NCBI GenBank assembly: GCA_913058575.1
Contig: CAJXRF010000050.1
Span: 1 to 42,372 of the forward strand
DNA: 42,372 nt
DNA from: an uncultured Bermanella sp.
GTDB lineage: Bacteria; Pseudomonadota; Gammaproteobacteria; Pseudomonadales; Oceanobacteraceae
Reading direction: 5' to 3'
Shown: positions 8,850 to 16,677 of the stretch, one piece after another
Layout: every line of letters starts with the position of its first letter
How positions within the stretch are numbered: position 1 is the stretch's first letter
The notes under the pieces: model-generated
Told to the model about the DNA's origin: nothing
What the model saw: the letters and a program-made list of their open reading frames with translations, nothing else
The model's database searches: none
Made by a program: the position numbers and the translations under genes

Positions 8850-9770
8850 ATGGACCAGTTACATCTTATGAAGGTTTATGTGGCAGTGGCTGAAGAACAA
8901 GGCTTTGCCGCCGCTGCACGCCGTTTGGCCCTGTCACCCCCTGCGGTGACTCGCGCGGTTGCTGCCCTTGAAGAAAATTTAGGGGTGAAGCTGCTTAATC
9001 GCACCACACGATTTGTGCGCACCACTGAATCGGGGGCGCGCTATCTTGAAGATGCGCGGCGTATCTTAGGGCAAGTACAACTGGCCAACGAGGCAGCCGC
9101 TGGCATCAATGCCGATCCCGCCGGCAACCTAGTGGTCACAGCCCCTGTCATGTTTGGGCAAATGTTTGTGATGCCGGGCATTGTGGATTACTTACAGCGC
9201 TACCCAAAAACCCAAGTAGATGCTGTGTTTTTAGACAGAGTAGTAAACATGCTAGAGGAAGGCGTGGATGTGGGCATACGCATTGGCGAGTTGCCAGATT
9301 CCACCATGCGGGCCATTAAGGTGGGTTCGGTGCGGCGTATTTTGGTGGCCTCGCCTGATTACTTAAAGCGCCACGGCATCGTGCAAAGCCCAGATGCCTT
9401 ACATGAACACAGCCTTATTTCCTCTAGTGCAGGTAAGCTGGTGCAAGAGTGGCGTTTTGATCGACCGGCTAAGGTGGGCATTGCAAAAGACAGTTCGTTA
9501 ATGGTTCGTATTCAACCTCGGCTTACCGTCACCACCAATGATGCCGCCATTAAAGCAGCCTGTGCTGGCTTTGGTATTGCCCGCTTATTGTCGTACCAAG
9601 TGAGTGAGCAATTGGCCAAAGGAGAGTTGAAAATTCTGTTAGAGCATTTTGAACCCACCGCCATGCCAGTACAAATTGTTCACCGGGAAGGGCGCTTGGC
9701 ATCGGTTAAGGTGCGGGCGTTTATTGATTTAATGAGCCAGCGCTTACAGTCGAACAAGTCGTTAAATTAA
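8850..9770 (+). CDS. LysR-family transcriptional regulator
   Basis: 306-residue LysR-type regulator. The N-terminal winged helix-turn-helix is clear (MDQLHLMKVYVAVAEEQGF, AAAARRLALSPPAVTRAVAAL, LGVKLLNRTTRFVRTTESG; residues 1-60). The effector-binding domain runs from about 90 to 300 (GNLVVTAPVMFGQMFVMPGI, then GVDVGIRIGELPDS). It is transcribed away from the AhpD-like/reductase pair across a 138-bp region, the usual arrangement for a LysR protein and its target operon. The inducer is unknown; a redox-active aromatic or peroxide would fit the target genes, but that is inference. Confidence 0.9.
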   Translation: MDQLHLMKVYVAVAEEQGFAAAARRLALSPPAVTRAVAALEENLGVKLLNRTTRFVRTTESGARYLEDARRILGQVQLANEAAAGINADPAGNLVVTAPVMFGQMFVMPGIVDYLQRYPKTQVDAVFLDRVVNMLEEGVDVGIRIGELPDSTMRAIKVGSVRRILVASPDYLKRHGIVQSPDALHEHSLISSSAGKLVQEWRFDRPAKVGIAKDSSLMVRIQPRLTVTTNDAAIKAACAGFGIARLLSYQVSEQLAKGELKILLEHFEPTAMPVQIVHREGRLASVKVRAFIDLMSQRLQSNKSLN

Positions 9771-9866
9771 CCGTGATATCTACTTTTATATAGAGCTAAA
9801 AGAACTAGTCTATAAAAGACACTTCAATTAACCGAGGTGCCTTAGGTTATCTTTATTGGTAGATAG

Positions 9867-10631
9867 GTGAGCCTGGTGTATAAGTTACCCACATTCAGTT
9901 CCTTGGTTTTATTCATAAGCTTATTGTTGAATTCAAATTGGCTTATGGCTGAAATGAAAAGCTTTAGCCTCATTACCGGGCCTTGGTCGCCTTATGTTGG
10001 GGATGATTTGAAGAATCAAGGCTGGACCATGGAAGTGGCCAAAGCAGCACTAGAGTCACAAGGTTACCAAGTGACGTTACGTTTAGTGCCTTGGCAGCGA
10101 GCGGTTGAGGAATCTAAACAAGGCATGGCTGATGCGTTATTTCTTTCTTATTATGTGAAAGAGCGTGAACAATGGTACGTGTTTTCTGATGCCATAGGCC
10201 AAGCTCGTACCGGTTTCTTTGCGTTAAAATCTCGCCATATTCGCTTTCAGAGTTTGCAGGATTTAAAAGATTTACGCATAGGTTTAACGCGAGGGGCGGC
10301 GGTAAGTCCAGAATTTGATAGCGCAGACTTTTTAAAAAAGGAAGAAACCGCAGAAGACCTGGGCAGCATTAGAAAGCTATTGAAAAAACGCATAGATTTA
10401 TTTGCGGGCCCTGAATTGGTGGCCAAGCATTTTATGCAGTTTGAATTAACCATTGATCAACGAGAAAAAATTGAATTTATAGAGCCTCCCTTAGCCACCC
10501 ATAACTTATATTTGGCTATTTCTAAAAATGCCAAAAACTTTCAACAAAAGCGCAAAGATTTTAATAAGGGTTTTAAACACATAACAGAAAGTGGCCAGTA
10601 CAAAAGAATCATCAATAGCCATGGTTTTTAA
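9867..10631 (+). CDS. Orphan periplasmic solute-binding protein (SBP family 3-like)
   Basis: 254-residue exported protein with the fold of family-3 ABC substrate-binding proteins: hydrophobic signal segment ending near WLMAEMKSF, then ITGPWSPYVGDD, GWTMEVAKAALESQGYQV, PWQRAVEESKQGMADALF and QDLKDLRIGLTRGAA. The frame opens at GTG 9867, but a second GTG at 9876 has AGGTGA (9865-9870) ideally placed and may be the real start. No permease or ATPase gene is near. Proteins like this are frequent stand-alone genes in marine gammaproteobacteria and may act as binding or sensing proteins. Ligand unknown. Confidence 0.8.
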   Translation: MSLVYKLPTFSSLVLFISLLLNSNWLMAEMKSFSLITGPWSPYVGDDLKNQGWTMEVAKAALESQGYQVTLRLVPWQRAVEESKQGMADALFLSYYVKEREQWYVFSDAIGQARTGFFALKSRHIRFQSLQDLKDLRIGLTRGAAVSPEFDSADFLKKEETAEDLGSIRKLLKKRIDLFAGPELVAKHFMQFELTIDQREKIEFIEPPLATHNLYLAISKNAKNFQQKRKDFNKGFKHITESGQYKRIINSHGF

Positions 10632-10722
10632 TGGTTAATATGAATGTCTTTTCATCCTGATAACAGTTCACTTAAATCATTTAAAGGTTACTTTCAGAAA
10701 TACACCTTCCATAGAGCTACTC

Positions 10723-11082
10723 TTACAAAACCACTTGGCCGCGATAAATACGTTTGGTGATTTGCGCATTTTGTGGGGATACCGTTTCTTTAGACTTTTT
10801 ATCATGAACCACTTGACCACGATATATACGTTGAATATTGTCATTACTATGGCTTTCATGAAGATCATTGTGGATGGTGGAACTGAGTTCTAACCCCATC
10901 ATGTCTTCCAAATCAGCAAACAATAATAATGATCGCTGGTCATGACTTTTCTCAATCAAATTCGTGAGTTGTTGTACGATATCGACTTGGCTTAATTTAA
11001 TTTCAACTCCAAACTCACTGCGCAAGCGTTTACGTAATTGCTGCAGAATATCGATCATTTCTTTGGAAAGGTTTGGAATCAT
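10723..11082 (-). CDS. Hypothetical protein with duplicated RIYRGQVV motif
   Basis: 119-residue protein I do not recognise. The first ~75 residues look helical and soluble (MIDILQQLRKRLRSEFGVEI, DIVQQLTNLIEKSHDQRS). The C-terminal part holds two exact copies of RIYRGQVV, at residues 85-92 and 111-118, separated by a polar linker; the second copy is followed only by Leu and the stop. The repeat is also visible in the DNA (around 10727-10750 and 10805-10830) but with synonymous differences, which supports it being a selected protein motif. ATG 11082 has GGAG about 7 bases upstream, supporting a real gene. No signal peptide or membrane segment; no operon partner. Confidence 0.6.
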   Translation of the reverse strand: MIPNLSKEMIDILQQLRKRLRSEFGVEIKLSQVDIVQQLTNLIEKSHDQRSLLLFADLEDMMGLELSSTIHNDLHESHSNDNIQRIYRGQVVHDKKSKETVSPQNAQITKRIYRGQVVL

Positions 11083-11226
11083 GCAACGTCTCCTTTAGTG
11101 CATCACATAGCAATATGAGCAAGGGCTGTACCATATCCAATATCAGGGTTTTAATAAGGTTTATTGTTGTTTTTCTTTTTATTGTGCACCAAATTGAGCC
11201 TTAAATGGAATTGGCGCACTAAAAAA

Positions 11227-11246
11227 TAGTTTCTGTTGAAAAACTA
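11227..11246 (-). terminator. Rho-independent terminator of the sugar-binding pseudogene
   Basis: On the minus strand TAGTTT - 8-base loop - AAACTA followed by six T (plus-strand A run 11221-11226). It lies about 40 bases beyond the stop of the disrupted binding-protein gene. Confidence 0.6.
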
Positions 11247-11284
11247 AAGTCTAATAACTCAGTGAGCATAACTACATCTATGGG

Positions 11285-12285
11285 TTAATTTTTAGTGCAA
11301 GAACTCGCATTCTTTTGGGTGCAGTAATGAAAATCTAGGTAGTAGAACTGTTTGTTAGGCACACTTTTATGCTTAATCACATCGTACAATAATTGCGTGC
11401 CTAGTCGTCCCATTTCAAAGGGGCGCTGCCCTATGTTTGCAGTGGATAAACCTTGCTTAAGCGCCTCGAGCTGTATGGCTTCAGTATCAGCAGAAATAAT
11501 GACGATGTCTTGTGACGCGATGGCTTTTTTATAGGGAGAAGTAGTTTCAATGTAGTCAGGGGAGAATTGAGCAAAGCCAGCCACCGCCAAATACAAGGGC
11601 GGTTTTTTCTGATTTAAAATGTATTTTAACTGCAATATGGCTTTGTTTCTTTTTCCTTCAGTGTATAGCGGGCAACGGGCTACTTCCATCCAGCCATTAT
11701 TTTGCTTTACTTTGCTATTCTCCTTATTTCCAGAAAGAGAATAGCGCACTCCTGTGATGCGTTTGTTTAAATTAGGCGTCGTTTTGTGGCCCGACTGAAT
11801 GCATATGTCGGTTGTTCCTGGGCCTTTAAATTTTTAGCATAATTACCCAGTGCCACACCGTAATCAAAATTATTCGTGCCCACATAAGCGAGGCGATATT
11901 CGTGATGTTTGGGTAATAAATCGGAATCAAAAGTAATTACCGGAATGTTATGCTGTTTGGCAATGTTCAGTGCTTCATTGGCCAAAAAATCAGAATCAGT
12001 TATGGATATTAAAAGGCCATCGATTCCCTTATTGATAGCCGCAACAACAATGTCCTTTTGACTGCGTATATCTTGGTAATTATTGGGGCCATCATAGATG
12101 CAGGTTAGGGCTGGATGTTTTTTGGCGAATGCCTCACAGCCTTTAAAGGATTGTTCGTAAAAGCTATCATTTTTGGTTTTTCCAATTACGGCAATAACCA
12201 TAGAGTCTTGCGCCATGCTCAGTTGAGCTAGCAGTGTACAGGGCACGATGAAACCCAATAGATAAGTAATAGGCAATAATTTCAT
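11285..12285 (-). pseudogene. Frameshifted periplasmic sugar-binding protein (type 1 PBP)
   Basis: A ribose/galactose-type periplasmic binding protein broken into two frames. The 5' piece starts at 12285 with a signal peptide (LLAQLSMAQDS) and the PBP opening MVIAVIGKTKNDSFYEQSFKG, NKGIDGLLISITDSD and IPVITFDSDL. It reads on to a stop at 11767 after a nonsense tail (SRATKRRLI). Dropping one base at 11796 restores VGPQNDA, and dropping one more at 11774 restores NLNKRITGVRYSLSGN, joining the 3' piece (VIISADTEAIQLEALKQGL, RPFEMGRLGTQLLYDVI). GPxNDxNxxxR is what intact family members carry here. Two single-base insertions 22 bases apart therefore explain the break. Rebuilt length is about 333 residues. 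No sugar ABC transporter is adjacent. A sequencing error cannot be excluded. Confidence 0.8.
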
Positions 12286-12670
12286 CTATGTACCTCTTTG
12301 GCTAAACTGAGATGCCTATTTTCGCCCACTAGGCATTTTTACATAACATTTGCTGGTATCTATTTATCGTAGAGAAACGACTATACAAGTCGATGACGTG
12401 ATTGGCGTATCCAAATTTTAGCAAAGCTTATGGACTTAGATAGTTTCTGGGTTATTTAATTGGTTAGAGTTGATTACATCTCACCGTTCGGCAAAGGCAA
12501 ATCATTAAGAAGGAGTGCCGTCAGAATAAACAGCCAAGCCAATGAATTGTGATGATTTCAGATATTATTCCCCTTAAATAATGAAACGCTAAGGGGCGGG
12601 GTGTTATTATGGGACAGGAATGAGTGTTTATCAGCCCACGGGCTGGCTAGAAATCTGAATATAGGCAAGC
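12286..12670. promoter_or_regulatory. Divergent intergenic region with structured leader before the metallo-beta-lactamase gene
   Basis: 385 bp without a gene. It holds a dyad ATGCCTA (12312-12318) / TAGGCAT (12330-12336) next to the binding-protein pseudogene start. Two stem-loops lie upstream of the lactamase gene: CCCCTTA (12570-12576) with TAAGGGG (12590-12596), and CAGCC/GGCTG around 12632-12645 with a CACG loop, ending about 25 bases before the ATG. No known riboswitch was recognised. Confidence 0.4.
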
Positions 12671-13450
12671 GTGATGAAACAATTTTATAACTACTTGTGT
12701 TGCTGGCTGTGTGTGATCAGTTTAAATGCCATGGCGGTGAGTGATCACGCGGTTCAGGATTTATCTATCGCTATTAAACAAATAGCCCCAGGGGTATGGA
12801 GCCATACCTCTTATTACCTTTATCCTAATGGTGTTAAATTCCCTTCCAATGGTTTAATTGTTCGAAATGGCGAAACTTTAACCTTGGTAGATACGGCTTG
12901 GGGAGAAGTTAAAACCCAAAAGTTATTGAATGAGATAAAAAAACAAATTAATTTGCCTGTAAGTCATGCAGTGGTGACACATGCGCATAGTGATCGAGCG
13001 GCCGGTGTGGATATATTAGAAGCGCAGGGTATTGAAGTATGGGCCCATCCGTTAACGAAAAAGCTCACTGTAGAATATGGTTTACCGGTGCCCAATCACG
13101 TTTTCAGTGAATTAGAAAAAAACAATAGCCAAGTGGCGTTTAACAACCTGCAGGTATTATTTCCAGGCCCCGGTCATGCCATGGATAATTTAATGGTGTG
13201 GATTGCCGAGCAAAAAATATTATTTGGTGGCTGTGCGGTGCGGGCTACTTCTGCAAAATCAGTGGGCAATGTAAAACATGGTGACGCTCACTCTTGGTTG
13301 GCGGTGACTGAAAATATTATCAAGCAATTCCCACAAGCTACATTAGTGGTACCGGGCCATGGCGATGTGGGGGGCATTGAATTATTAAGCCACACTCAAT
13401 CATTATTGCATGTGCATTTAAATACCCATGCCCTTAACAAAAGACAATAG
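12671..13450 (+). CDS. Subclass B1 metallo-beta-lactamase
   Basis: 259-residue exported zinc hydrolase expected to open beta-lactam rings in the periplasm. A signal peptide ends near LNAMAVSD. All B1 zinc ligands are present: His104, His106 and Asp108 (THAHSDR), His169 (GPGHAMDN), Cys188 (LFGGCAV) and His230 (VPGHGD), matching standard H116/H118/D120/H196/C221/H263. The B1 Asn (N233 equivalent) is Asn200 in SVGN. Flanking blocks KFPSNGLIV, LVDTAWG and the GGC motif closely follow VIM/IMP-type enzymes rather than generic MBL-fold hydrolases. GNAT and LysE-family genes follow at 9 and 7 bp, suggesting one operon. ATG 12671 is preceded by AGGCAAGCG; ATG 12674 is also possible. No integron or mobile element is visible, so this looks like a resident chromosomal enzyme. 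Activity is inferred. Confidence 0.9.
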   Translation: MMKQFYNYLCCWLCVISLNAMAVSDHAVQDLSIAIKQIAPGVWSHTSYYLYPNGVKFPSNGLIVRNGETLTLVDTAWGEVKTQKLLNEIKKQINLPVSHAVVTHAHSDRAAGVDILEAQGIEVWAHPLTKKLTVEYGLPVPNHVFSELEKNNSQVAFNNLQVLFPGPGHAMDNLMVWIAEQKILFGGCAVRATSAKSVGNVKHGDAHSWLAVTENIIKQFPQATLVVPGHGDVGGIELLSHTQSLLHVHLNTHALNKRQ

Positions 13451-13459
13451 GACACCGTT

Positions 13460-13951
13460 TTGAAAAACCCTATTAAAGAAAAAATAACCATCTCTTTATT
13501 AGAAAAACACCATTCTGCTGATATTGCGCAGCTGGCGGTGTGTTTAACACAAGAAATTGTTGAGCGAACCGGTGTGAATCAGTTTGATGTGGATGCACCC
13601 TTGGCCACCTCATTGTGTGAACGCTATATTGAAAATGGCCAGTATCATGTGTTGGCGGCGCAATTTGAAAACCATATTATCGGTTTTGGTGCATTATGCG
13701 AAAGCCATTCGTTATATGCTGAAGGCACCTTTGGTATTCTTCAAGAATTTTATGTGCTGCCAGAGTATCGCAGCGAAAATGTGGGGAAACGATTGATTAA
13801 TGCTATCGCCATGTATGCCAAACAAAAAAATTGGAAGCGTTTAGAATTATGCACACCACCGATCCCAGAGTTTGATCGTACCGTAGCATTTTATAAAGAC
13901 AATGGCTTTGAAATAACCGGTGGTTATAAAATGAAGCGTTTAATAAAGTAG
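13460..13951 (+). CDS. GNAT-family N-acetyltransferase
   Basis: 163-residue single-domain GNAT enzyme that would move an acetyl group from acetyl-CoA to an amine. The acetyl-CoA binding region is QEFYVLPEYRSENVGKRLIN (about residues 94-113; the usual Q/RxxGxG/A loop appears as R-S-E-N-V-G-K), followed by AVAFYKDNGF near the end. The start is TTG with AGGA about 8 bases upstream, 9 bases after the metallo-beta-lactamase stop; the LysE-family gene begins 7 bases after its stop. The position between a lactamase and an exporter would suit an antibiotic- or amino-acid-modifying role, but no substrate can be read from the sequence. Confidence 0.82.
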   Translation: MKNPIKEKITISLLEKHHSADIAQLAVCLTQEIVERTGVNQFDVDAPLATSLCERYIENGQYHVLAAQFENHIIGFGALCESHSLYAEGTFGILQEFYVLPEYRSENVGKRLINAIAMYAKQKNWKRLELCTPPIPEFDRTVAFYKDNGFEITGGYKMKRLIK

Positions 13952-13958
13952 TTAAATC

Positions 13959-14582
13959 ATGAATTACGAAACCCTCGTCCCCTTTTTTAGTGCAGCTTTG
14001 ATATTGGGAATTATTCCAGGCCCTGATAATATTTTTGTGTTAATGCAATCGGTCATGCATGGCAGAAAAGCAGGTTTGTTGGTGGTATTGGGATTATGTA
14101 CTGGTCTATTGGTACACAGTTCCTTCGTGGCATTTGGTGTCGCGGCGGTATTTCAATCCTCCAGTTGGGCGTTTAATGGCCTTAAAGTGCTTGGCTGTGG
14201 TTACCTTTTATATTTAGCGTGGCAATCTTTTAAAGCACCAGCCAATCAATTAGAAAGCGGTGAGTGTCCTGCACTGACCTCCAGCCAGTTGTATGTGCGT
14301 GGTTTTATCATGAACGTATCCAATCCTAAGGTGGCCATATTCTTTTTGGCCTTCTTGCCTCAATTTACTCAACCGCAATTAGGACATCTTACTTGGCAGC
14401 TATTGTTGTTAGGTGGATTATTTATTGTGGCCACTATTATAGTGTTTAGTTCGATCGCTTTAATGTCTGCCACCCTAGCCAGAGGCTTTAAAGAATCCTT
14501 ACTCGCTCAAAATTTACTGCACAAAACGGCTGCTATTATCTTCTTATTGTTGGCCTTTAAACTGGTATTCACTTCTCTTTGA
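13959..14582 (+). CDS. LysE/RhtB-family exporter
   Basis: 207-residue inner-membrane protein of the LysE/RhtB translocator family, which exports amino acids or related small molecules. The N-terminal signature LGIIPGPDNIFVLMQSV (about 16-32) with the GPD/GPN motif, KAGLLVVLGLCTGLLVH, and the second-half block FIMNVSNPKVAIFFLAFLPQF are all typical. About six membrane segments are evident. It is the third gene of the tight lactamase-GNAT-LysE run. An unusual hairpin/pseudoknot-capable stretch lies just after its stop. Confidence 0.88.
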   Translation: MNYETLVPFFSAALILGIIPGPDNIFVLMQSVMHGRKAGLLVVLGLCTGLLVHSSFVAFGVAAVFQSSSWAFNGLKVLGCGYLLYLAWQSFKAPANQLESGECPALTSSQLYVRGFIMNVSNPKVAIFFLAFLPQFTQPQLGHLTWQLLLLGGLFIVATIIVFSSIALMSATLARGFKESLLAQNLLHKTAAIIFLLLAFKLVFTSL

Positions 14583-14655
14583 TTTAACTTCTGTTAAAGC
14601 CCATTGGCTTGAGTTTTTTATACATTGAATGGGCTGGCCTAAACAGTCCAATGTA
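14583..14655 (+). promoter_or_regulatory. Pseudoknot-capable structured region downstream of lysE-like gene
   Basis: Four interleaved arms: AGCCCATT (14598-14605) pairs with AATGGGCT (14628-14635), and TACATTG (14621-14627) pairs with CAATGTA (14649-14655). The order 5'-S1-S2-S1'-S2'-3' is that of an H-type pseudoknot with perfect 8- and 7-bp stems. A competing small hairpin AGCC/GGCT (14598-14609) followed by TGAG and six T looks like a terminator. It may simply be the end of the lactamase operon, or a switch before the GMC gene. Confidence 0.4.
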
Positions 14656-14778
14656 TTTTAGTAGATTGTCTTAATCCGTCACTTTTATCACTCTAAATGA
14701 CGTATTAAGCGAGGTGGTTTCCATCTAGTATGAGGAAAATAATAAAAATTCGTATTCCATGGGTTCGGAGACACTTCT

Positions 14779-16452
14779 ATGTATGACTACCTAATAGTAG
14801 GCGGCGGCTCAGCCGGCTGTGTATTGGCTAACCGATTATCCACTGACCCCAATGTAAAAGTATGCTTAATTGAAGCAGGTCCCGCCGACAAGCACCCAGC
14901 CATTCATTTTCCATTTGGTGTGTTATGGATGATGAAAAGTAAGGCTCTAAACTGGAACTACAATACCGAGCCTGAGAAAAACTTAAATAACCGCAAGCTA
15001 TTTTGGCCTAGGGGCAAAACCCTAGGGGGGTCCAGCTCCAGTAACGCCATGATCTACATGCGTGGCCATGAAAAAGATTACGATCACTGGAGCGCGCTAG
15101 GCAATAAAGGTTGGAGCTTTAAAGAGATACTGCCCTATTTTAAAAAAGGCCAACATCAAGAACGGGGTAGCGATGAATTTCACGGCACCAACGGGCCTTT
15201 AAATGTACAAGACATAGAAGTCAGAAATCCATTATGCAGTGCTTTTGTAGACGCCGGTGTGCAAGCGGGTCTTAAAGAAAACAAGGACTTTAACGGCGCC
15301 CAGCAAGAAGGTGTGGGCTTTTATCAGGTGACACAAAAGTTAGGTAGGCGATGGAGCTCGGCCATGGCGTATTTACGTCCAGCGGAACCCAGAAAAAATC
15401 TCACCATTATTAGCGATGCGCATGTTTGCCATGTGGACTTTAACGATAGTGAAAATCCTAAGCGGGCAACAGGGGTGACTTATCGCGCTAAAGGCTTTAC
15501 GACAAGTGCCAGTGCGCAACGAGAAGTGATTTTATGCGGTGGTGCATTAAACAGCCCGCAGTTATTAATGTTGTCTGGTATTGGTGAAAAACAGGAGTTA
15601 GAAAAGCATGGCCTACAAGTGAAGCATGAGCTAAATGGCGTGGGTAAAAACCTACAAGACCATTTAGATATTATGCTCATTTATAAATGCACTAAGGCGG
15701 TCTCTTATGGCATTACCTTTCGTAATTTGGTGACTCACCCTCTGTATAACTTGTATGAACATTTTGTAAAGCACCGCGGTTATTTAAGCTCTAACGGTAC
15801 GGAGTCGGGGGGCTTTTTTAAATCCGACCCATCACAAGACATTCCTGACATGCAGTATCATTTTTGCTGTCTTAAAATGCGTGACCATACCCGCGACTGG
15901 AAATTTTTATTAGGTGAGGGTTATTCATTACATGTCTGTGATTTACGCCCGAAAAGCCGCGGTAAAATATCGCTAAACAGCAGCAACCCTATGGATCATG
16001 CCCGTATAGATGCTAACTACTTAAGTGACCCGCAAGACATGGAGAAAATGATTAAAGGGGTGAAGGCAGGCTTGGAGTTACTGGGGCAACCAGCCCTAGA
16101 TCAGTATAGGGGTAAGCGTTTGGTGCCCAGCTATGAATTAAATGATGATGAGGATATTCGCCAATTTATTCATGAAGCGGCGGAAACCATTTATCACCCA
16201 GTAGGTACCTGCAAAATGGGTAACGATGACATGGCAGTGGTGAACGATAGGCTGCAAGTTCATGGCATAGAGGGTTTGCGAGTGGTAGATGCCTCTATCA
16301 TGCCCACTTTAATTGGTGGCAATACTAACGCGCCCACTATGGCCATTGCCGAAAAAGCCGCAGATATGATTTTAGAGGATGCTTTTTCATCTAAGTTGGC
16401 TGAAACCAATTTACTTTCAAGGAATAAATCTGAAGACGTGGTAGCGGTTTAG
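14779..16452 (+). CDS. GMC-family FAD alcohol/choline dehydrogenase (AlkJ-like)
   Basis: 557-residue flavoprotein of the glucose-methanol-choline family. The N-terminal FAD Rossmann motif is YLIVGGGSAGCVLANRLS. The first GMC signature is FWPRGKTLGGSSSSNAMIYM (about 75-94), the second is GGALNSPQLLMLSGIG (about 254-269). The catalytic His lies in IYHPVGTCKMG, and GGNTNAPTMAIAEKAADMI closes the FAD site. The sequence tracks membrane-associated alkanol dehydrogenase AlkJ and BetA-like enzymes: FNGAQQEGVGFYQVTQK and RWSSAMAYLRP are shared features. A role in oxidising medium-chain or other alcohols to aldehydes, feeding beta-oxidation, fits the neighbourhood but is inference. GGAG lies 9 bases before the ATG. 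Confidence 0.9.
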   Translation: MYDYLIVGGGSAGCVLANRLSTDPNVKVCLIEAGPADKHPAIHFPFGVLWMMKSKALNWNYNTEPEKNLNNRKLFWPRGKTLGGSSSSNAMIYMRGHEKDYDHWSALGNKGWSFKEILPYFKKGQHQERGSDEFHGTNGPLNVQDIEVRNPLCSAFVDAGVQAGLKENKDFNGAQQEGVGFYQVTQKLGRRWSSAMAYLRPAEPRKNLTIISDAHVCHVDFNDSENPKRATGVTYRAKGFTTSASAQREVILCGGALNSPQLLMLSGIGEKQELEKHGLQVKHELNGVGKNLQDHLDIMLIYKCTKAVSYGITFRNLVTHPLYNLYEHFVKHRGYLSSNGTESGGFFKSDPSQDIPDMQYHFCCLKMRDHTRDWKFLLGEGYSLHVCDLRPKSRGKISLNSSNPMDHARIDANYLSDPQDMEKMIKGVKAGLELLGQPALDQYRGKRLVPSYELNDDEDIRQFIHEAAETIYHPVGTCKMGNDDMAVVNDRLQVHGIEGLRVVDASIMPTLIGGNTNAPTMAIAEKAADMILEDAFSSKLAETNLLSRNKSEDVVAV

Positions 16453-16466
16453 AACTTTCTTTATGG

Positions 16467-16497
16467 AATTGCACAAACTTAACGAGTTTGTGCAATT
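16467..16497 (+). terminator. Terminator of the GMC gene
   Basis: Perfect 13-bp arms AATTGCACAAACT (16467-16479) and AGTTTGTGCAATT (16485-16497) with loop TAACG, 15 bases after the GMC stop and followed by TTTA. Confidence 0.75.
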
Positions 16498-16677
16498 TTA
16501 TGAACACTATTTTGTTTGTTCGCCTCAGTGTATTCAGCTTGGTTTATTCAATACAGATATTATTTTTGGTTAAAATTTTAAATAGAATAAGGCATAAAGC
16601 TCAGTAACAGACTGAGCAGGTGCTGTTAGTATTTACTTGATAAAATAGCAGTTGAATACTACTTACAAGGTGAAAAC

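Noticed and set aside
12312-12336. Hairpin ATGCCTA/TAGGCAT followed by T on the plus strand as a terminator
   Set aside because: No plus-strand gene lies upstream to terminate; it is described only as a dyad in the intergenic region.
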